Both the position numbers and the translations under genes were made by a program. Shown piece by piece: positions 38,087-50,475 of a stretch of 64,000 nt of DNA (its first letter is position 1; the number at the start of each line of letters is the position of its first letter). The notes under the pieces are model-generated. The model saw only the letters and a list, made by a program, of their open reading frames with translations. It was not told the origin of the DNA and made no database searches. Source of the stretch: Henningerozyma blattae CBS 6284 (Eukaryota > Ascomycota > Saccharomycetes > Saccharomycetales > Saccharomycetaceae); contig NC_020191.1 in assembly GCF_000315915.1 (NCBI RefSeq), positions 372,001 to 436,000 on the forward strand, in the 5' to 3' direction.

Positions 38087-38810
38087 ATCAGCTGTAATCG
38101 CATATTTGAAAATATCCTATTTCATATTGATCTGATATCGTTTGAGTTATATGTCACAACTCATAATTATTTGCACTATTGTTTGGTTCTTTCAAAGGGG
38201 GTTCCTGATCGGCTAAAGTCGACATTTTGATTTCATATCCTATTCTAGTTAATATGTCAAGTTTCGGTATCATTACAGGTTTCTTTCCCTTATTTCCATC
38301 ACACCTTCATCTACCCTTGACGCGACTAATTTTCTCCAGATATTATATTTGTTTATTTTTTTACAATCATATCTACAGAAACTGCAATTAATTATCTTGT
38401 TTTCTTCGGTTAACTAGTGCCCATTATCACTGTTTCATTATAAAGATATGTATATACAAAGGACACGTCTTCAAATACTCCCACATCACCGGAACAGTAG
38501 CTATTGACCATAATAATTGCAAAGGTAAACAACAGTTTTTTTAGCGCTGCTCTTTAATGTAATTATTTTTCTTACAGATCTTTCTTGAGAAATGTTTCCC
38601 TTAATCATATAACCGTGATGTTCTCAAGGTTTAGCGTTATTTTTTCTTCTTTAGTAAATAATTTTGATCTATAACTAATTTATAAAAATCCAATCGTCTA
38701 AAAAAAATTAATATTAAGACACTAATTAATAAATATTCCTGATATATACTATGATTTGTAATATACATGATTCGTTGTTATACCTAAAAGTAGAATAGTA
38801 TTTTTTTTAT
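37865..38810. other. 3' spacer between ADD37-like gene and YAR1
   Basis: A 946 bp convergent spacer with pyrimidine-rich patches and a TTAG tetranucleotide repeat at 38055-38086. No ORF or RNA gene recognised. Confidence 0.4.
38055..38086. repeat. TTAG tetranucleotide microsatellite
   Basis: About eight consecutive GTTA/TTAG units, about 190 bp after the end of the ADD37-like frame. Likely polymorphic; no function inferred. Confidence 0.9.
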
Positions 38811-39431
38811 CTATTTGGATTCATTATTTAGATTTAGGTCTTTAGTTTGAGATACCAACACTTCTGCAGCTTCTTTAGTAACACTTTCAATTTCGGTACC
38901 TACATTGACTTCAACATTACTTATGGAGGCTTCAGATTGCTGTTCAACTTCATCATCATCATCACTTCCAGGTTCAACATCATATTTACTCAAGAAATAA
39001 TTCTCAATTACTTCTTTACCATTATTTTCAGCTTCATATATAGAATCATGACCAGCATTATTTCTAATAAACGGATCAGCTTCATATTCATCACACAATA
39101 ATTTGACTGTCTCTAGTTTGCCGTTTAATGATGCCCAATGTAATGGAGTATTGCCTTCTTTATTTGCATGGTTGATATATTTCTCAAATTCTTCCATTGT
39201 TGTGTTTGGACGAACTAATGAAATAATGTATTTGATAATATCATTATCTCCATTAGCTGCCAATATGTGTAGTATAGTAGATGCATTTTCACTTTCTTGA
39301 ATAGTAGTAATTACCTTAGGATCAATTAGAGTGGTGAATATTTCTTCTAAGGTCTCTAAATCACCAACTCTAGCATTATAGATAATAGCATCTTGTTGCT
39401 CTTGATCTAACTTTCCGTTATATAATGCCAT
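38811..39431 (-). CDS. YAR1: Yar1, ankyrin-repeat chaperone of ribosomal protein uS3
   Basis: Starting at the ATG at 39431 gives 206 residues, close to S. cerevisiae Yar1 (200), and aligns the N-terminus (LDQEQQDAIIYNARVGDLE). A longer frame from a TTG at 39473 is not used. Two ankyrin repeats are visible (TILHILAANGDNDIIKYII and NTPLHWASLNGKLETVKLL), followed by DEYEADPFIRNNAGHD and an acidic tail. Yar1 carries Rps3 to the nucleus and supports 40S subunit assembly. It is divergent from RTP1, with 230 bp between the starts. Confidence 0.96.
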   Translation of the reverse strand: MALYNGKLDQEQQDAIIYNARVGDLETLEEIFTTLIDPKVITTIQESENASTILHILAANGDNDIIKYIISLVRPNTTMEEFEKYINHANKEGNTPLHWASLNGKLETVKLLCDEYEADPFIRNNAGHDSIYEAENNGKEVIENYFLSKYDVEPGSDDDDEVEQQSEASISNVEVNVGTEIESVTKEAAEVLVSQTKDLNLNNESK

Positions 39432-39618
39432 GTTTAATCTTATGATGATATCTATTTCGTGAATTTCAGACAAAAAGTATTTTTTTTTATCTCATCGATT
39501 TTTTCTATTCAGTTCTTTTTCAATAATTTTTTTTATCGCGGATTTACGATTATCGATATTTGAAATTTCCAAATCTAATAAGCTATCTGGGAAATTTAAG
39601 ATACTATAATAACACATA

Positions 39619-39669
39619 ATGGTGGTTAATATTCTCGATATAACGTTTGCTTTACACTACTATGACTGA
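39619..39669 (+). promoter_or_regulatory. Upstream ORF overlapping the RTP1 start
   Basis: An ATG with A at -3 opens a 16-codon frame that ends in TGA seven bases past the RTP1 ATG, in a different frame. If it lies in the mRNA leader it would lower RTP1 translation. No transcript start is known here. Confidence 0.35.
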
Positions 39670-42583
39670 AAAGAAAGTTTCAGTCGCTAATTTATTAGCA
39701 AAACAACCTCAAGTAGTTAATAATACTCCATTGGACAATTTTTTTAAAACATTTGATAATGAATTCATTTCCACAATTAACAATTACTCATTAACAAACA
39801 ATATTAAGTCTACATCACTTTATTCGTGTGCCAAATGTTCAGATAATAATGAATTTGTTAAAAAGTTACTGAGTTATTTTAATGAATTATATAAAATTAT
39901 AAAAGAAACGAAAACTAAAAATGACCTTTTACCTGTATCATTAAATGACTTAAAATATATTGATGATCTTATTTCTTTAATCGTCACCCATGGAATCGAT
40001 GCCAATATTGATAAACCTCATCAAATACCATTAATTGACAAAAACATGTCATCACTGAAAAATGGGAACGAATCATTGGACAGATTTATTGTACCTAATT
40101 GCCATTCAAAAAATAATACCACACTTATATATGTTTTGAAAAAATTATTTGAATTCTTCACAACAGATACGGAGGATGATTATTTAAAATCTTCATTACT
40201 AAAGGGACCATTATATACTAATACATTAGTTGGAATGGTTAGCTTATTTCTTACATCAAACGATTCTCAAATGAATATCAGGATAGACATTCTAGAATCT
40301 GTCCAAGATACGTATGCTTTATTTGAGATATATAATTTTTTACTTCGAACAATACCTAATAAACTGATGAAAGATTTTATATTAGAAAAACTATCTACTT
40401 TACCCCTACGCCGCTCAAACGGTATTATTAGTTTAGTTGAGTTTGTTGTAGGTATCCGAGAAGATGAACAAATTAATATTGAAAAATTGACTCGAGTTAA
40501 TCAAATTTTAATGTCCAAGCCAAGAAATTTTTCAAATATTAAATATTTATCGGAACTTTTCAAACAAATAATCCATGGATTAAGTCTTCTTGATAGACCT
40601 GTCTTAATTAGTTGTTTGAATAATTTATTGGTAGAGTTTTATAATAGAAACTCAAAAATAGTTGAGGATTTTTTATTCAAGCCTATTAATAATCTTCATT
40701 TCAATATTTCAGAAAAATCAATATCTTCAATTGAATTGAACAATCATATTAATGTTCTTCTATCACTATCTAAAAATTCATCTACCGAATTTATTACATC
40801 TTTTATTAATTCATACAATAAAGCTCAATTTTTCTTAAATCTATGGATATATTGCTCATATTTGAATAAGAACCAAAATTTATTGTTTACAAGCACGTCC
40901 AATAACAGTGTAAAGGGATCTGATTATTTTGAAGTTATCCTTTCTTTAATCCAATCATTCTTACTTATATCTAATTCTTATGAAATTATTGAGAACATTA
41001 GTTTAAATTTAGTCAAATTGGAACATTCAACTTGGAAATATTCAATCGATCTTGAATCTAAAATGGCAAAGATTATTATCAAAGACAACGTAAAAGTTAT
41101 GGAGGAATTGAAACTGGCAAAGCAAAATGAAGATAATTCTATCATAATGACAGAGTTTCTTAATGATATTGATTTATCGATTGAACTATTTATTAGATTA
41201 TTAAAATTAGTTGATAATGAGGAGATCAGCAAGCAAATCTTTTTTACTGTTATTCGTAGATGGGTGAAAAATACCACTGAACAATCCAATGAACATAATG
41301 GTATGAATATGAATTTAACTGATAATAATAGTGCGATAGTGCTGATGGATTTAAAATTATTGGAACGATTAAATATGGAATATAAAGATACAGTTGCAAA
41401 TAATGTTACCGATATGCTACAATTGATTGAAAAACTATTAAGTATCAATGATCATGGGAGTTCGATTGAAAATAAAACTCAAAATTTAGATGTTGAAGAT
41501 TCAGATGATGAAAATTCAGATGATGAAAATCCAAAAAATGAAGATTTAGAGAGAATATCTCCAGAATCAAATAAAAATTTAAATGCATCAGTACCTATTT
41601 TATTGGAATTGCTGTCCACTATATTAATTACATCCAGCAATTCCGAGTTATTTATCCATAAAAATAAACTACAAAGAATTAAAGACAAATTAATACAGAT
41701 GAATTATTCTGCTGCAAAAGAACAAGCAGATAAGATTACTGCACTATTGGATCAAGATGGTAACACTGATGTAGTAAATATATCGTTGACTAAAATTTCA
41801 CAAGAGAAAAAGGATCAGGAAATATTAAATCAAGCTATGATAAATTTAAATGACGTTTTAATCCCAATTAAGGCACATGGTTTATTAAAGTTGCGTGAAT
41901 TAGTAGAAAGACAATCGATGGTAGTATCAATCTTAAGAGTGATCCAATTGCATGTCCAGGCATTACGTAATCAAGATCCATACGTGTACCTAAATGCTAT
42001 TAAAGGGCTATCCAGCTTGTGTGGATTATATCCAGATGCGACCATTTCTAAAATGGTTGAAATATATGAAAAACAGATATTACCAGTAGATGATATTCTG
42101 AAAATTGGTGAAGTTCTCGTAAGTTATATCCGTAAGGAAAATGAACTATTCACAGGTAAATATGCAGATTTGATAATTAGTAGCTGTCTACGTAAAGTAC
42201 GTCGAAGAGAGGCCAGAAACGAAAAACATTATGATAATAGAATTAGAATGTCTGCCATGTCAATAATGGGAGTAGCTCTTCAAATGAATGCTTTGGGAGT
42301 TCAAAACCATATTTCTCATATGCTTGATTGTGCGTTTGGGATTTTACAACTGGAAACAAGTAAAGAACCTCGATCCAACTCTTTTATGATGAGACGTTCT
42401 GCGATACATTTGATCCATGACTTGATCTACAGCACAGGCATATCCTTATTTCCACCTCAGTACCCTGTTGCCAAGACAATAACTCTTCTTGAATATACAA
42501 CTTCTACTGACACCGACGCTCTTGTTATTGAACAAGCAAAACAACTCCTCTCTATCTTACAAGAACATGTGCTTACAATCTAG
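39662..42583 (+). CDS. RTP1: Rtp1, RNA polymerase II assembly/import factor (TANGO6 family)
   Basis: The ATG at 39662 yields 973 residues (981 in S. cerevisiae); an in-frame TTG 15 bases upstream is ignored. The protein is all-helical and HEAT-like. The well-conserved C-terminal third includes IKAHGLLKLRELVERQS, DPYVYLNAIKGLSSLCGLYP and LRKVRRREARNEKHYDNR. An acidic low-complexity insert lies at about residues 610-630. Rtp1 (YMR185W) binds the R2TP complex and RNA polymerase subunits and helps bring the enzyme to the nucleus. The position just upstream of HSP90 matches S. cerevisiae chromosome XIII. Confidence 0.95.
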   Translation: MTEKKVSVANLLAKQPQVVNNTPLDNFFKTFDNEFISTINNYSLTNNIKSTSLYSCAKCSDNNEFVKKLLSYFNELYKIIKETKTKNDLLPVSLNDLKYIDDLISLIVTHGIDANIDKPHQIPLIDKNMSSLKNGNESLDRFIVPNCHSKNNTTLIYVLKKLFEFFTTDTEDDYLKSSLLKGPLYTNTLVGMVSLFLTSNDSQMNIRIDILESVQDTYALFEIYNFLLRTIPNKLMKDFILEKLSTLPLRRSNGIISLVEFVVGIREDEQINIEKLTRVNQILMSKPRNFSNIKYLSELFKQIIHGLSLLDRPVLISCLNNLLVEFYNRNSKIVEDFLFKPINNLHFNISEKSISSIELNNHINVLLSLSKNSSTEFITSFINSYNKAQFFLNLWIYCSYLNKNQNLLFTSTSNNSVKGSDYFEVILSLIQSFLLISNSYEIIENISLNLVKLEHSTWKYSIDLESKMAKIIIKDNVKVMEELKLAKQNEDNSIIMTEFLNDIDLSIELFIRLLKLVDNEEISKQIFFTVIRRWVKNTTEQSNEHNGMNMNLTDNNSAIVLMDLKLLERLNMEYKDTVANNVTDMLQLIEKLLSINDHGSSIENKTQNLDVEDSDDENSDDENPKNEDLERISPESNKNLNASVPILLELLSTILITSSNSELFIHKNKLQRIKDKLIQMNYSAAKEQADKITALLDQDGNTDVVNISLTKISQEKKDQEILNQAMINLNDVLIPIKAHGLLKLRELVERQSMVVSILRVIQLHVQALRNQDPYVYLNAIKGLSSLCGLYPDATISKMVEIYEKQILPVDDILKIGEVLVSYIRKENELFTGKYADLIISSCLRKVRRREARNEKHYDNRIRMSAMSIMGVALQMNALGVQNHISHMLDCAFGILQLETSKEPRSNSFMMRRSAIHLIHDLIYSTGISLFPPQYPVAKTITLLEYTTSTDTDALVIEQAKQLLSILQEHVLTI

Positions 42584-42770
42584 ATCTAAATCTTCTTTCA
42601 CATTCCAGGCTAACAAAAGTTGTACACCCATTACATTCTAATTCTAATTCTAAATCTAATTTTCTACTATATTCTATATTTCATAAACTCTATAGGTTTA
42701 GTAATCAAGATCACCTTTTCTGTACGTTAATTCATTACTCCCTGTTTGGGTAATTCCGAAGAATACAAAA

Positions 42771-42783
42771 GAACTTTCTGGAA
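42771..42783 (+). promoter_or_regulatory. Perfect three-unit heat-shock element
   Basis: GAACTTTCTGGAA fits GAAnnTTCnnGAA exactly, 223 bp upstream of the HSP90 ATG. Hsf1 binds such elements; known S. cerevisiae HSC82 and HSP82 promoters carry them. Confidence 0.85.
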
Positions 42784-42886
42784 AAATAAAAACGGGCTAA
42801 ACGTTTTGAAAATCAAAATTCCAAGCAACAAGATTTTCGGCGAATTTTCTCATCAACCGCCCAGAGCCGATACTAGTAAGAAAAAC

Positions 42887-42894
42887 TATATAAA
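42887..42894 (+). promoter_or_regulatory. TATA box of HSP90
   Basis: TATATAAA lies 112 bp before the ATG and downstream of the heat-shock element, the usual layout for inducible yeast genes. Confidence 0.75.
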
Positions 42895-42990
42895 CGGTGG
42901 CAAATCTACAAGAGATATTGTCATTCAGAGTACCTCAATTACTCTTAACCTTATAGACTCCCCAATCAAGTCGTCAGACTAGTCCCCTAG

Positions 42991-45135
<2,145 letters not shown>

Positions 45136-45343
45136 GAAGATTAATTTTTGTAATTTATTTATCTCTTCTCTTGCTTAATCAACCACTATTTTTATTTACT
45201 CATATAAATTCTATATAAAAATCGTTGAAATTCATAAATTTCCTTCGTGTGTAATTAAAACTATAAAAAAATTATGAATTATGGATTAAAAAAAACTAAC
45301 TAAAGCTTTAATATTTCTTCCAGCCCGACAATTCAAAGCTTAT

Positions 45344-45358
45344 ATGAACCAAAAGTGA
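45344..45358 (+). promoter_or_regulatory. Four-codon upstream ORF whose stop overlaps the CIN2 start
   Basis: ATG AAC CAA AAG TGA shares its final A with the CIN2 ATG (TGATG). Such an arrangement could permit termination-reinitiation or damp translation. Confidence 0.4.
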
Positions 45359-46263
45359 TGGAATATTTAGAAGATATTGATCGTCAAATAGAGTGTATGT
45401 TTCTTAGAATATATTGATATTAAAATAGACAATTTTACTAATCATATAAATTCAATATAATTTTTCTCACAGTAATTAATGCAGAATTAGAAACGGCTGA
45501 TCCAAACAGTTGCGAGGATTTAAAAGAGAAGATAACAAATATCCAAATAAAATTGAATCAAAAAGTGGAAGAGATCTCGAAATATGATGTTGAAAGGTAT
45601 TCTCATACTATAAATAAATTAACTACTAAGTTATATTCAAGAAATAATACAAATAATTCTACGTTAAATAAACCCAAGAAATTTCAATTTAATAGAAATA
45701 GAAATAAAGATGCAATCCAGACTGAAATACAAGATTCGTCTGATAAGGTATTTAATGAAGCTAATAATACAAATATTTTGGCAAGACAAACTATAAGGAT
45801 GGATAATAAACTTGCAACTGTATCTAATTTAGAATACTGTACTATTATGGTGGATTCTAACTATTCAAAAAAACCAACAGGCTCTATAACATTCTCTAAC
45901 ATTAAAAAATCAATAATTTATTCAAGAGACATCCTCTTTGAGTCAGGTAGTATCTTTTTCAATGATTGCAAAGAATGTATTATCTTACTTGAATTATCAT
46001 CAAAAAATCGAACCCAACTTCGGCTGCACAATTTAATTGGATGTAAAATATATTTTAAGAGTAATGATAAACAAACTATAATCATAGAAGATTGTAAAAA
46101 TTGTGTATTTCATAATGATACTGAAGGACATTTAGATGTCAAAGATTTTAATAATTTAGGTTTAAGTATTGATGATTTAGCATTTAAAAATTATGATTTC
46201 GAGGAATTTGAAATCGAGAATTGGGATATTGAGAAATTAAAGAAAAGATATATAATTCAATAA
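45358..46263 (+). CDS. CIN2: Cin2, tubulin folding cofactor C, one intron
   Basis: Two exons, 45358-45394 and 45473-46263, join to 275 residues. Without splicing the ATG frame stops soon after the donor. The spliced start is MEYLEDIDRQIELINAELE, with helical charged segments to about residue 100. A TBCC beta-helix domain covers about residues 110-245 (VSNLEYCTIMVDSN, IIIEDCKNCVFHND). Cofactor C stimulates GTP hydrolysis by beta-tubulin in the folding complex that releases alpha/beta-tubulin. S. cerevisiae CIN2 (YPL241C) also has an intron near its 5' end. HSP90-CIN2-HUT1 order follows chromosome XVI, with IQG1 and SRP68 missing, though the S. cerevisiae HSP82-CIN2 orientation differs relative to HSP90. 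Confidence 0.92.
45395..45472 (+). other. CIN2: CIN2 spliceosomal intron
   Basis: A 78 nt intron with donor GTATGT (45395-45400), branch-site TACTAAT (45436-45442, one base from TACTAAC) and acceptor TTTTTCTCACAG. It splits a Leu codon (T|TA) and keeps the reading frame with the TBCC exon. Confidence 0.93.
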
Positions 46264-46437
46264 TCTCTATACACATATTTATTAATTTAATTGATTTTGT
46301 ATTTTTTTTAAACTTGATTTCGATTGCTACGCGAAATTGTTACGTTGAAAAACACTAACATTAAAATACATAAATATTATTTGACGAATCAATATTTAGC
46401 AAGCATTAGCATTATTGTAAACAACAGTTTCCAATAA

Positions 46438-47466
46438 ATGAGCCCAAATACTTCAACCTTAATAATATGTACCATTGGTATATACGTTAGTTTTTTAACA
46501 TGGGCTTTAATTCAAGAACCATTAACAACTAAAAGATGGCCAGCAACAGAACTTAAATTCCAAGCTCCAAATTTTATTGCAATTGTCCAATCAATAGTGG
46601 CGATGACAGTAGGATACTTGTATCTACGTAGCAAAAATCATAAATATAGGCCCTATCAATTAATTAGAGATTATAAGAAGGAAATGGCTTTAATCTCCTT
46701 AACACAAAGTACTTCGGCCCCATTAGCTCAATATTCATTACAATATGTGGATTATCTAACATATATGTTAGCTAAATCTTGTAAAATCATCCCTGTACTA
46801 ATCGTTCATTTGTTACTATACCGTACACCAATCTCTGCTCAGAAAAAAACTGTTGCACTATTAATTACTATTGGTGTCACAATCTTTACAGTCAGTGATG
46901 TTAAAAAGCCATCTTCTGGCTTTAATACTAGAGGAACTCCCAGAGAATTATTAGGTTATATTCTATTAGGGAGCAGTCTTTTAATGGATGGGCTAACTAA
47001 TGCAACTCAAGATAAGATGATGAAAGCTAGCAAGAAATGTTTAAACGATAAAGAAAATTCACACAAGATAATTACAGGTTCGCATATGATGTTCGCATTG
47101 AATTTTTTTATTTTAATTTGGAATTCGCTTTATTTAATGATATATGATAGAAAACAATGGTCGACTGCTGTTTACATGCTTACTCATGAGACTAAACTAT
47201 ATCAGTACCTACTAACCTACGCAATATGCGGTGCTATGGGTCAATGCTTTATTTTCTATACTTTAGAACAATTTGGTTCTGTGATTTTAGTTATGATTAC
47301 TGTCACAAGAAAGATGATGTCTATGCTTTTAAGTATCGTTGCATTTGGTAAGAATGTTGCACCAATTCAATGGTTAGGAATCCTAATTGTATTTGGAGGA
47401 ATATCCTGGGAAGCATATACTAAGAAAAAGGCATTAGCAGTTAACAGGGCTAAAAAGAATAGGTAG
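46438..47466 (+). CDS. HUT1: Hut1, ER UDP-galactose transporter homologue
   Basis: The 342-residue membrane protein belongs to the SLC35B nucleotide-sugar transporters and matches S. cerevisiae Hut1 (339) throughout: IYVSFLTWALIQEPL, VDYLTYMLAKSCKIIPVL, DGLTNATQDKMMKA, GAMGQCFIFYTLEQFGS and ITVTRKMMSMLLSI. About nine hydrophobic helices are seen, and the Lys-rich C-terminal tail (KKNR) suggests ER retention. Family members move UDP-sugars into the ER lumen. It lies just after CIN2, the same set of genes as on chromosome XVI. Confidence 0.97.
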   Translation: MSPNTSTLIICTIGIYVSFLTWALIQEPLTTKRWPATELKFQAPNFIAIVQSIVAMTVGYLYLRSKNHKYRPYQLIRDYKKEMALISLTQSTSAPLAQYSLQYVDYLTYMLAKSCKIIPVLIVHLLLYRTPISAQKKTVALLITIGVTIFTVSDVKKPSSGFNTRGTPRELLGYILLGSSLLMDGLTNATQDKMMKASKKCLNDKENSHKIITGSHMMFALNFFILIWNSLYLMIYDRKQWSTAVYMLTHETKLYQYLLTYAICGAMGQCFIFYTLEQFGSVILVMITVTRKMMSMLLSIVAFGKNVAPIQWLGILIVFGGISWEAYTKKKALAVNRAKKNR

Positions 47467-47975
47467 TTTTACCATAGTTATGTATATGTTAGTATTTTTT
47501 GCATTTCTTTTTCATTTTTTTGACATTGAAGCATAAATTTGAAATTTATATATAGATATAATACTTTTTAATAATAGGTTTATCAACTTTAACACCAATT
47601 AATTTGAGTTAGAAATTATGAGAAAAATAAGTTATAATTTATTTATGTCTTTAATTGTGTTTTTTATATTATCATTTGAGTCGTCATTGCTTCTTATATA
47701 ATATGGCACCTGGCATCACTTAAATACCGAAAAATTACAAAACAGGCCTTTAGAATCGGCAAATTTCGCCGGTTTTGCGCTGTCGCTGTTAGAAGAAATA
47801 TTATTAGTAACAGCCGTATTCGAAGGGATCTGGATCTCGAAAACACAGATAAAAAAATATCAAATTACAAGATATGATATAATAAACCACGTAAGACCAC
47901 AGTACTAGAAGAATATTATATACTTTACCACTCTCAATCTAGAACTTTTTTGCACTCATCCTAAACAGTGAAATT
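47467..47975. promoter_or_regulatory. HUT1 3' region and RBD2 promoter
   Basis: A 509 bp AT-rich spacer with T-runs. A less AT-rich patch with GGCAAATTTCGCCGG lies at 47758-47772 and includes a short inverted repeat (GGC..GCC). Nothing more recognised. Confidence 0.4.
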
Positions 47976-48764
47976 ATGAATTTAAAGAGATTTTTCTCTC
48001 CAACAGGGGAACAGCCAGCGGTCCTGTCAGTTGGACTAGCTATCTTTCTATTGTTGCTATTTGGAATTAATCAGATGTATCCTATTAACCAAAAGCTATC
48101 TATGCAACCAGAGTCGTTGTTCACTTTTGATATTGGTAGACTTTCCAGTTATCCTTTAGGCCATATGTCTATCACGCATATTATTTTCAATATTTTGGCT
48201 TTGATTCCATTATTGAACATTTTTGAAACTACTCATGGGACTCTGTATACTGGTGTATTGTTGAATATCAGTGCAGTAGTATGTGGTGTCATGTATTGTG
48301 TAGCAGGTCGATTCCTATACCCGGAAGTATCTGTTCTTGGTGCTAGCGGTTGGGGGTTTACCTTTTTCGCTTATTTCGCAGTTAAAGAAGCTAGTGTTAG
48401 GCCAAGACAAAGATTGTTTGGAACTCAATATTCGTTCCCTACTTTGATTGGTCCTATTGTCACATTGGCATTAATTGCTATCTTTGTTCCGGGTTCTAGT
48501 TTCTGGGGTCATTTATTTGGAATGATATTTGGTTACTTCATGGGCTGGAAAGAAAACTGGGTATCGAAAATTGCACCACCATCTTGGATTCTAATTAAGA
48601 TTGAAGGTTGGTTATCCAAGCCAATTGATTTAATTCCATCCTTTGTGACATATCATAAAGAAGAATCCATGAATAGAGATTCTGATTATATTTCATTTGT
48701 CGATGATTCGGAAAATGGATTGCCTTTACATAACACAGAAGGAACTGTCTTAGGTACTGCTTAA
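47976..48764 (+). CDS. RBD2: Rbd2, Golgi rhomboid-type membrane protein
   Basis: The 262-residue rhomboid has about six membrane helices. Key motifs are HMSITHIIFNILALIPLLNI, ETTHGTLYTGVLLNISAV, GASGWGF with the expected catalytic Ser124, and SFWGHLFGMIFGY with His179. Length and C-terminus (TVLGTA) equal S. cerevisiae Rbd2 (262). Both catalytic residues are kept, so proteolytic activity is plausible, though substrates in S. cerevisiae are unclear. It follows HUT1 as on chromosome XVI (YPL244C, YPL246C). Confidence 0.96.
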   Translation: MNLKRFFSPTGEQPAVLSVGLAIFLLLLFGINQMYPINQKLSMQPESLFTFDIGRLSSYPLGHMSITHIIFNILALIPLLNIFETTHGTLYTGVLLNISAVVCGVMYCVAGRFLYPEVSVLGASGWGFTFFAYFAVKEASVRPRQRLFGTQYSFPTLIGPIVTLALIAIFVPGSSFWGHLFGMIFGYFMGWKENWVSKIAPPSWILIKIEGWLSKPIDLIPSFVTYHKEESMNRDSDYISFVDDSENGLPLHNTEGTVLGTA

Positions 48765-49070
48765 TAGGCTTTGATGTCAATTCTTACCTGTTGATTGTAA
48801 TCCCCTTTTTTTAGAAAAAAATATTCTTTGGTATTCATACACTTACGTTATTCAATTCTTTTTCTTTAGTTATATATTTAAGTAGATGCTTTCTGAATTA
48901 TGCAAAAGAAAATAAAAAGCACTTATAAATCAAATTTTGAGTGATTTATTCAAAATTAAATTACACTAAGAATCGTGATTTCTATTAAGTATATCATGAG
49001 TATGCATTATTTACGGTACCTACAGATAATCAACTGATTCCTTTATATATACAAGTATAAAATAGACTTT
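48765..49070. other. Convergent spacer RBD2/MRPS17
   Basis: A 306 bp AT-rich spacer, 3' ends only. Confidence 0.4.
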
Positions 49071-49811
49071 TTATATTGGTGGATGTATTAGCTCTTGAGA
49101 ACCTGCCTCTAAATCTTGTAACGCATATTTCCTTATTATATTTTTTTTGATATTCTTCTTTAATAGATGAGGATCCTTAACACCATGCTTCAATAAATAT
49201 TCTGATCCTTTTCTCTCGTCTGCCATTAAAGTGTTGATCAAAGTTTGTACTTGTTGAATATTATTTCTTTGTTTAGTCAATTCATCTTCCATTTTCATTA
49301 TATCTAAGTTCAACAAACTAGTAGCCACTTCTGGAGTAAAATCAGTGATGCCATATTTCTCTTTAACTTCTAATAATTGTTTATCTTGTGATTGCTCTTC
49401 AGGAGTTTTAGATAACGCGTTTTGTATAATACGAATATCAGACAGCAATGCAGAATCCTTATTACTTTCTCTAGTAGAACGTCTGTCAAGAAACTCTTTA
49501 GCCTTTTGACTCTCTTCTAGAAGTACATTTTTCTTTGCCACTTCTTCATACAATGCAAATTGTTGACCTTTATTTCTAATAATCTCAGCAATGGCGAAAA
49601 ATTTCTTCTTGGAAAGAGGTCTTGTTGATTCAATACGAACCAGATCCCCTTCACGGGATATCTCGCCTTCATCATGGACAAGGTAATCTTTTCTGTGTAG
49701 CAAATCTTTGTTAATTCGTTTATTGAAGACTTTTGTTTCCACACGAACTTTGACAGTTTTCATCATTTTACCTTGTGAAACCACAAACCCAATAAAATTT
49801 TGACGTGCCAT
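49071..49811 (-). CDS. MRPS17: Mitochondrial small ribosomal subunit protein uS17m
   Basis: The 246-residue protein begins [20 protein letters not shown] and continues with [20 protein letters not shown] and [20 protein letters not shown], the S17 OB-fold. It then has the fungal C-terminal helical extension rich in Lys, Glu and Gln. S. cerevisiae Mrps17 (YMR188C, 237 residues) aligns throughout. It works in the mitochondrial 37S ribosomal subunit. It is divergent from GCV2, exactly as YMR188C-YMR189W. Confidence 0.96.
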   Translation of the reverse strand: MARQNFIGFVVSQGKMMKTVKVRVETKVFNKRINKDLLHRKDYLVHDEGEISREGDLVRIESTRPLSKKKFFAIAEIIRNKGQQFALYEEVAKKNVLLEESQKAKEFLDRRSTRESNKDSALLSDIRIIQNALSKTPEEQSQDKQLLEVKEKYGITDFTPEVATSLLNLDIMKMEDELTKQRNNIQQVQTLINTLMADERKGSEYLLKHGVKDPHLLKKNIKKNIIRKYALQDLEAGSQELIHPPI

Positions 49812-50475
49812 TTTTTAAAATTCCCTTTTATCGAATGTCAATGGTATGTGTTGTATCTACTATCTCTCATAACCTTATCAAATGGAAATAGTCTTATCAC
49901 TACTAATTACCACTAGGTCCTTTTTTCTATATCAATTAAAAGCTAAGAATTTGAAATTATAAAAACGATCACGTGGGCCGACAGATATTTAGTTATTTAT
50001 TTTCTTATACAATAAAATAAAGAGTTTATTTTCCCTCTTGTCCTAACTCTCAGTACAAATTATTATTCAAAACATTACATATCAACACATTAATAAAAAT
50101 CTTGTTTTATTATTTCTAATAAATTGCTTATCCAAATGTTTATCTGCGATAAGCAGAATTGCTTTGGAGTCAATGCCTGTGATGTACGGAATCTTTTTCC
50201 CCTACAGAGACGCGTGTTGCTGACTTCTGTTCCTGGAAACTTGCTATATTTGACTTCTGCATGGGGTTAACATTTGTAGTATTTAAACCTATTCAAAACC
50301 AATGATATTTGTCGTGGTGATCAAGTAATCTTAACTCACATTTGTGGTTGCTATTTATACATATATATTTTATATATTTATAACAATATCTTTCAGTCTT
50401 CTTTTTTTCTTTCTTTAAGCTTTCTTAAGGGAAACGTCAGTAAAATACCATTACTCCACAATCGTTAATAAGAGA
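49812..50475 (+). promoter_or_regulatory. Divergent promoter MRPS17/GCV2
   Basis: 664 bp. GATCACGTGGG at about 49968-49978 is a Cbf1-type E-box nearer MRPS17. GAGTCA at 50167-50172 (TGACTC on the other strand) fits Gcn4/Bas1, with GACTTCTG motifs close by, similar to elements that drive glycine-responsive GCV genes. A TATA-rich run lies at 50360-50385. Confidence 0.55.

Noticed and set aside
39432..39473. Longer YAR1 starting at a TTG.
   Set aside because: Near-cognate starts are not expected, and the ATG start fits the family's N-terminus. The same reasoning was applied to TTG-led extensions of PRP18, RTP1, ALT and PHO91.
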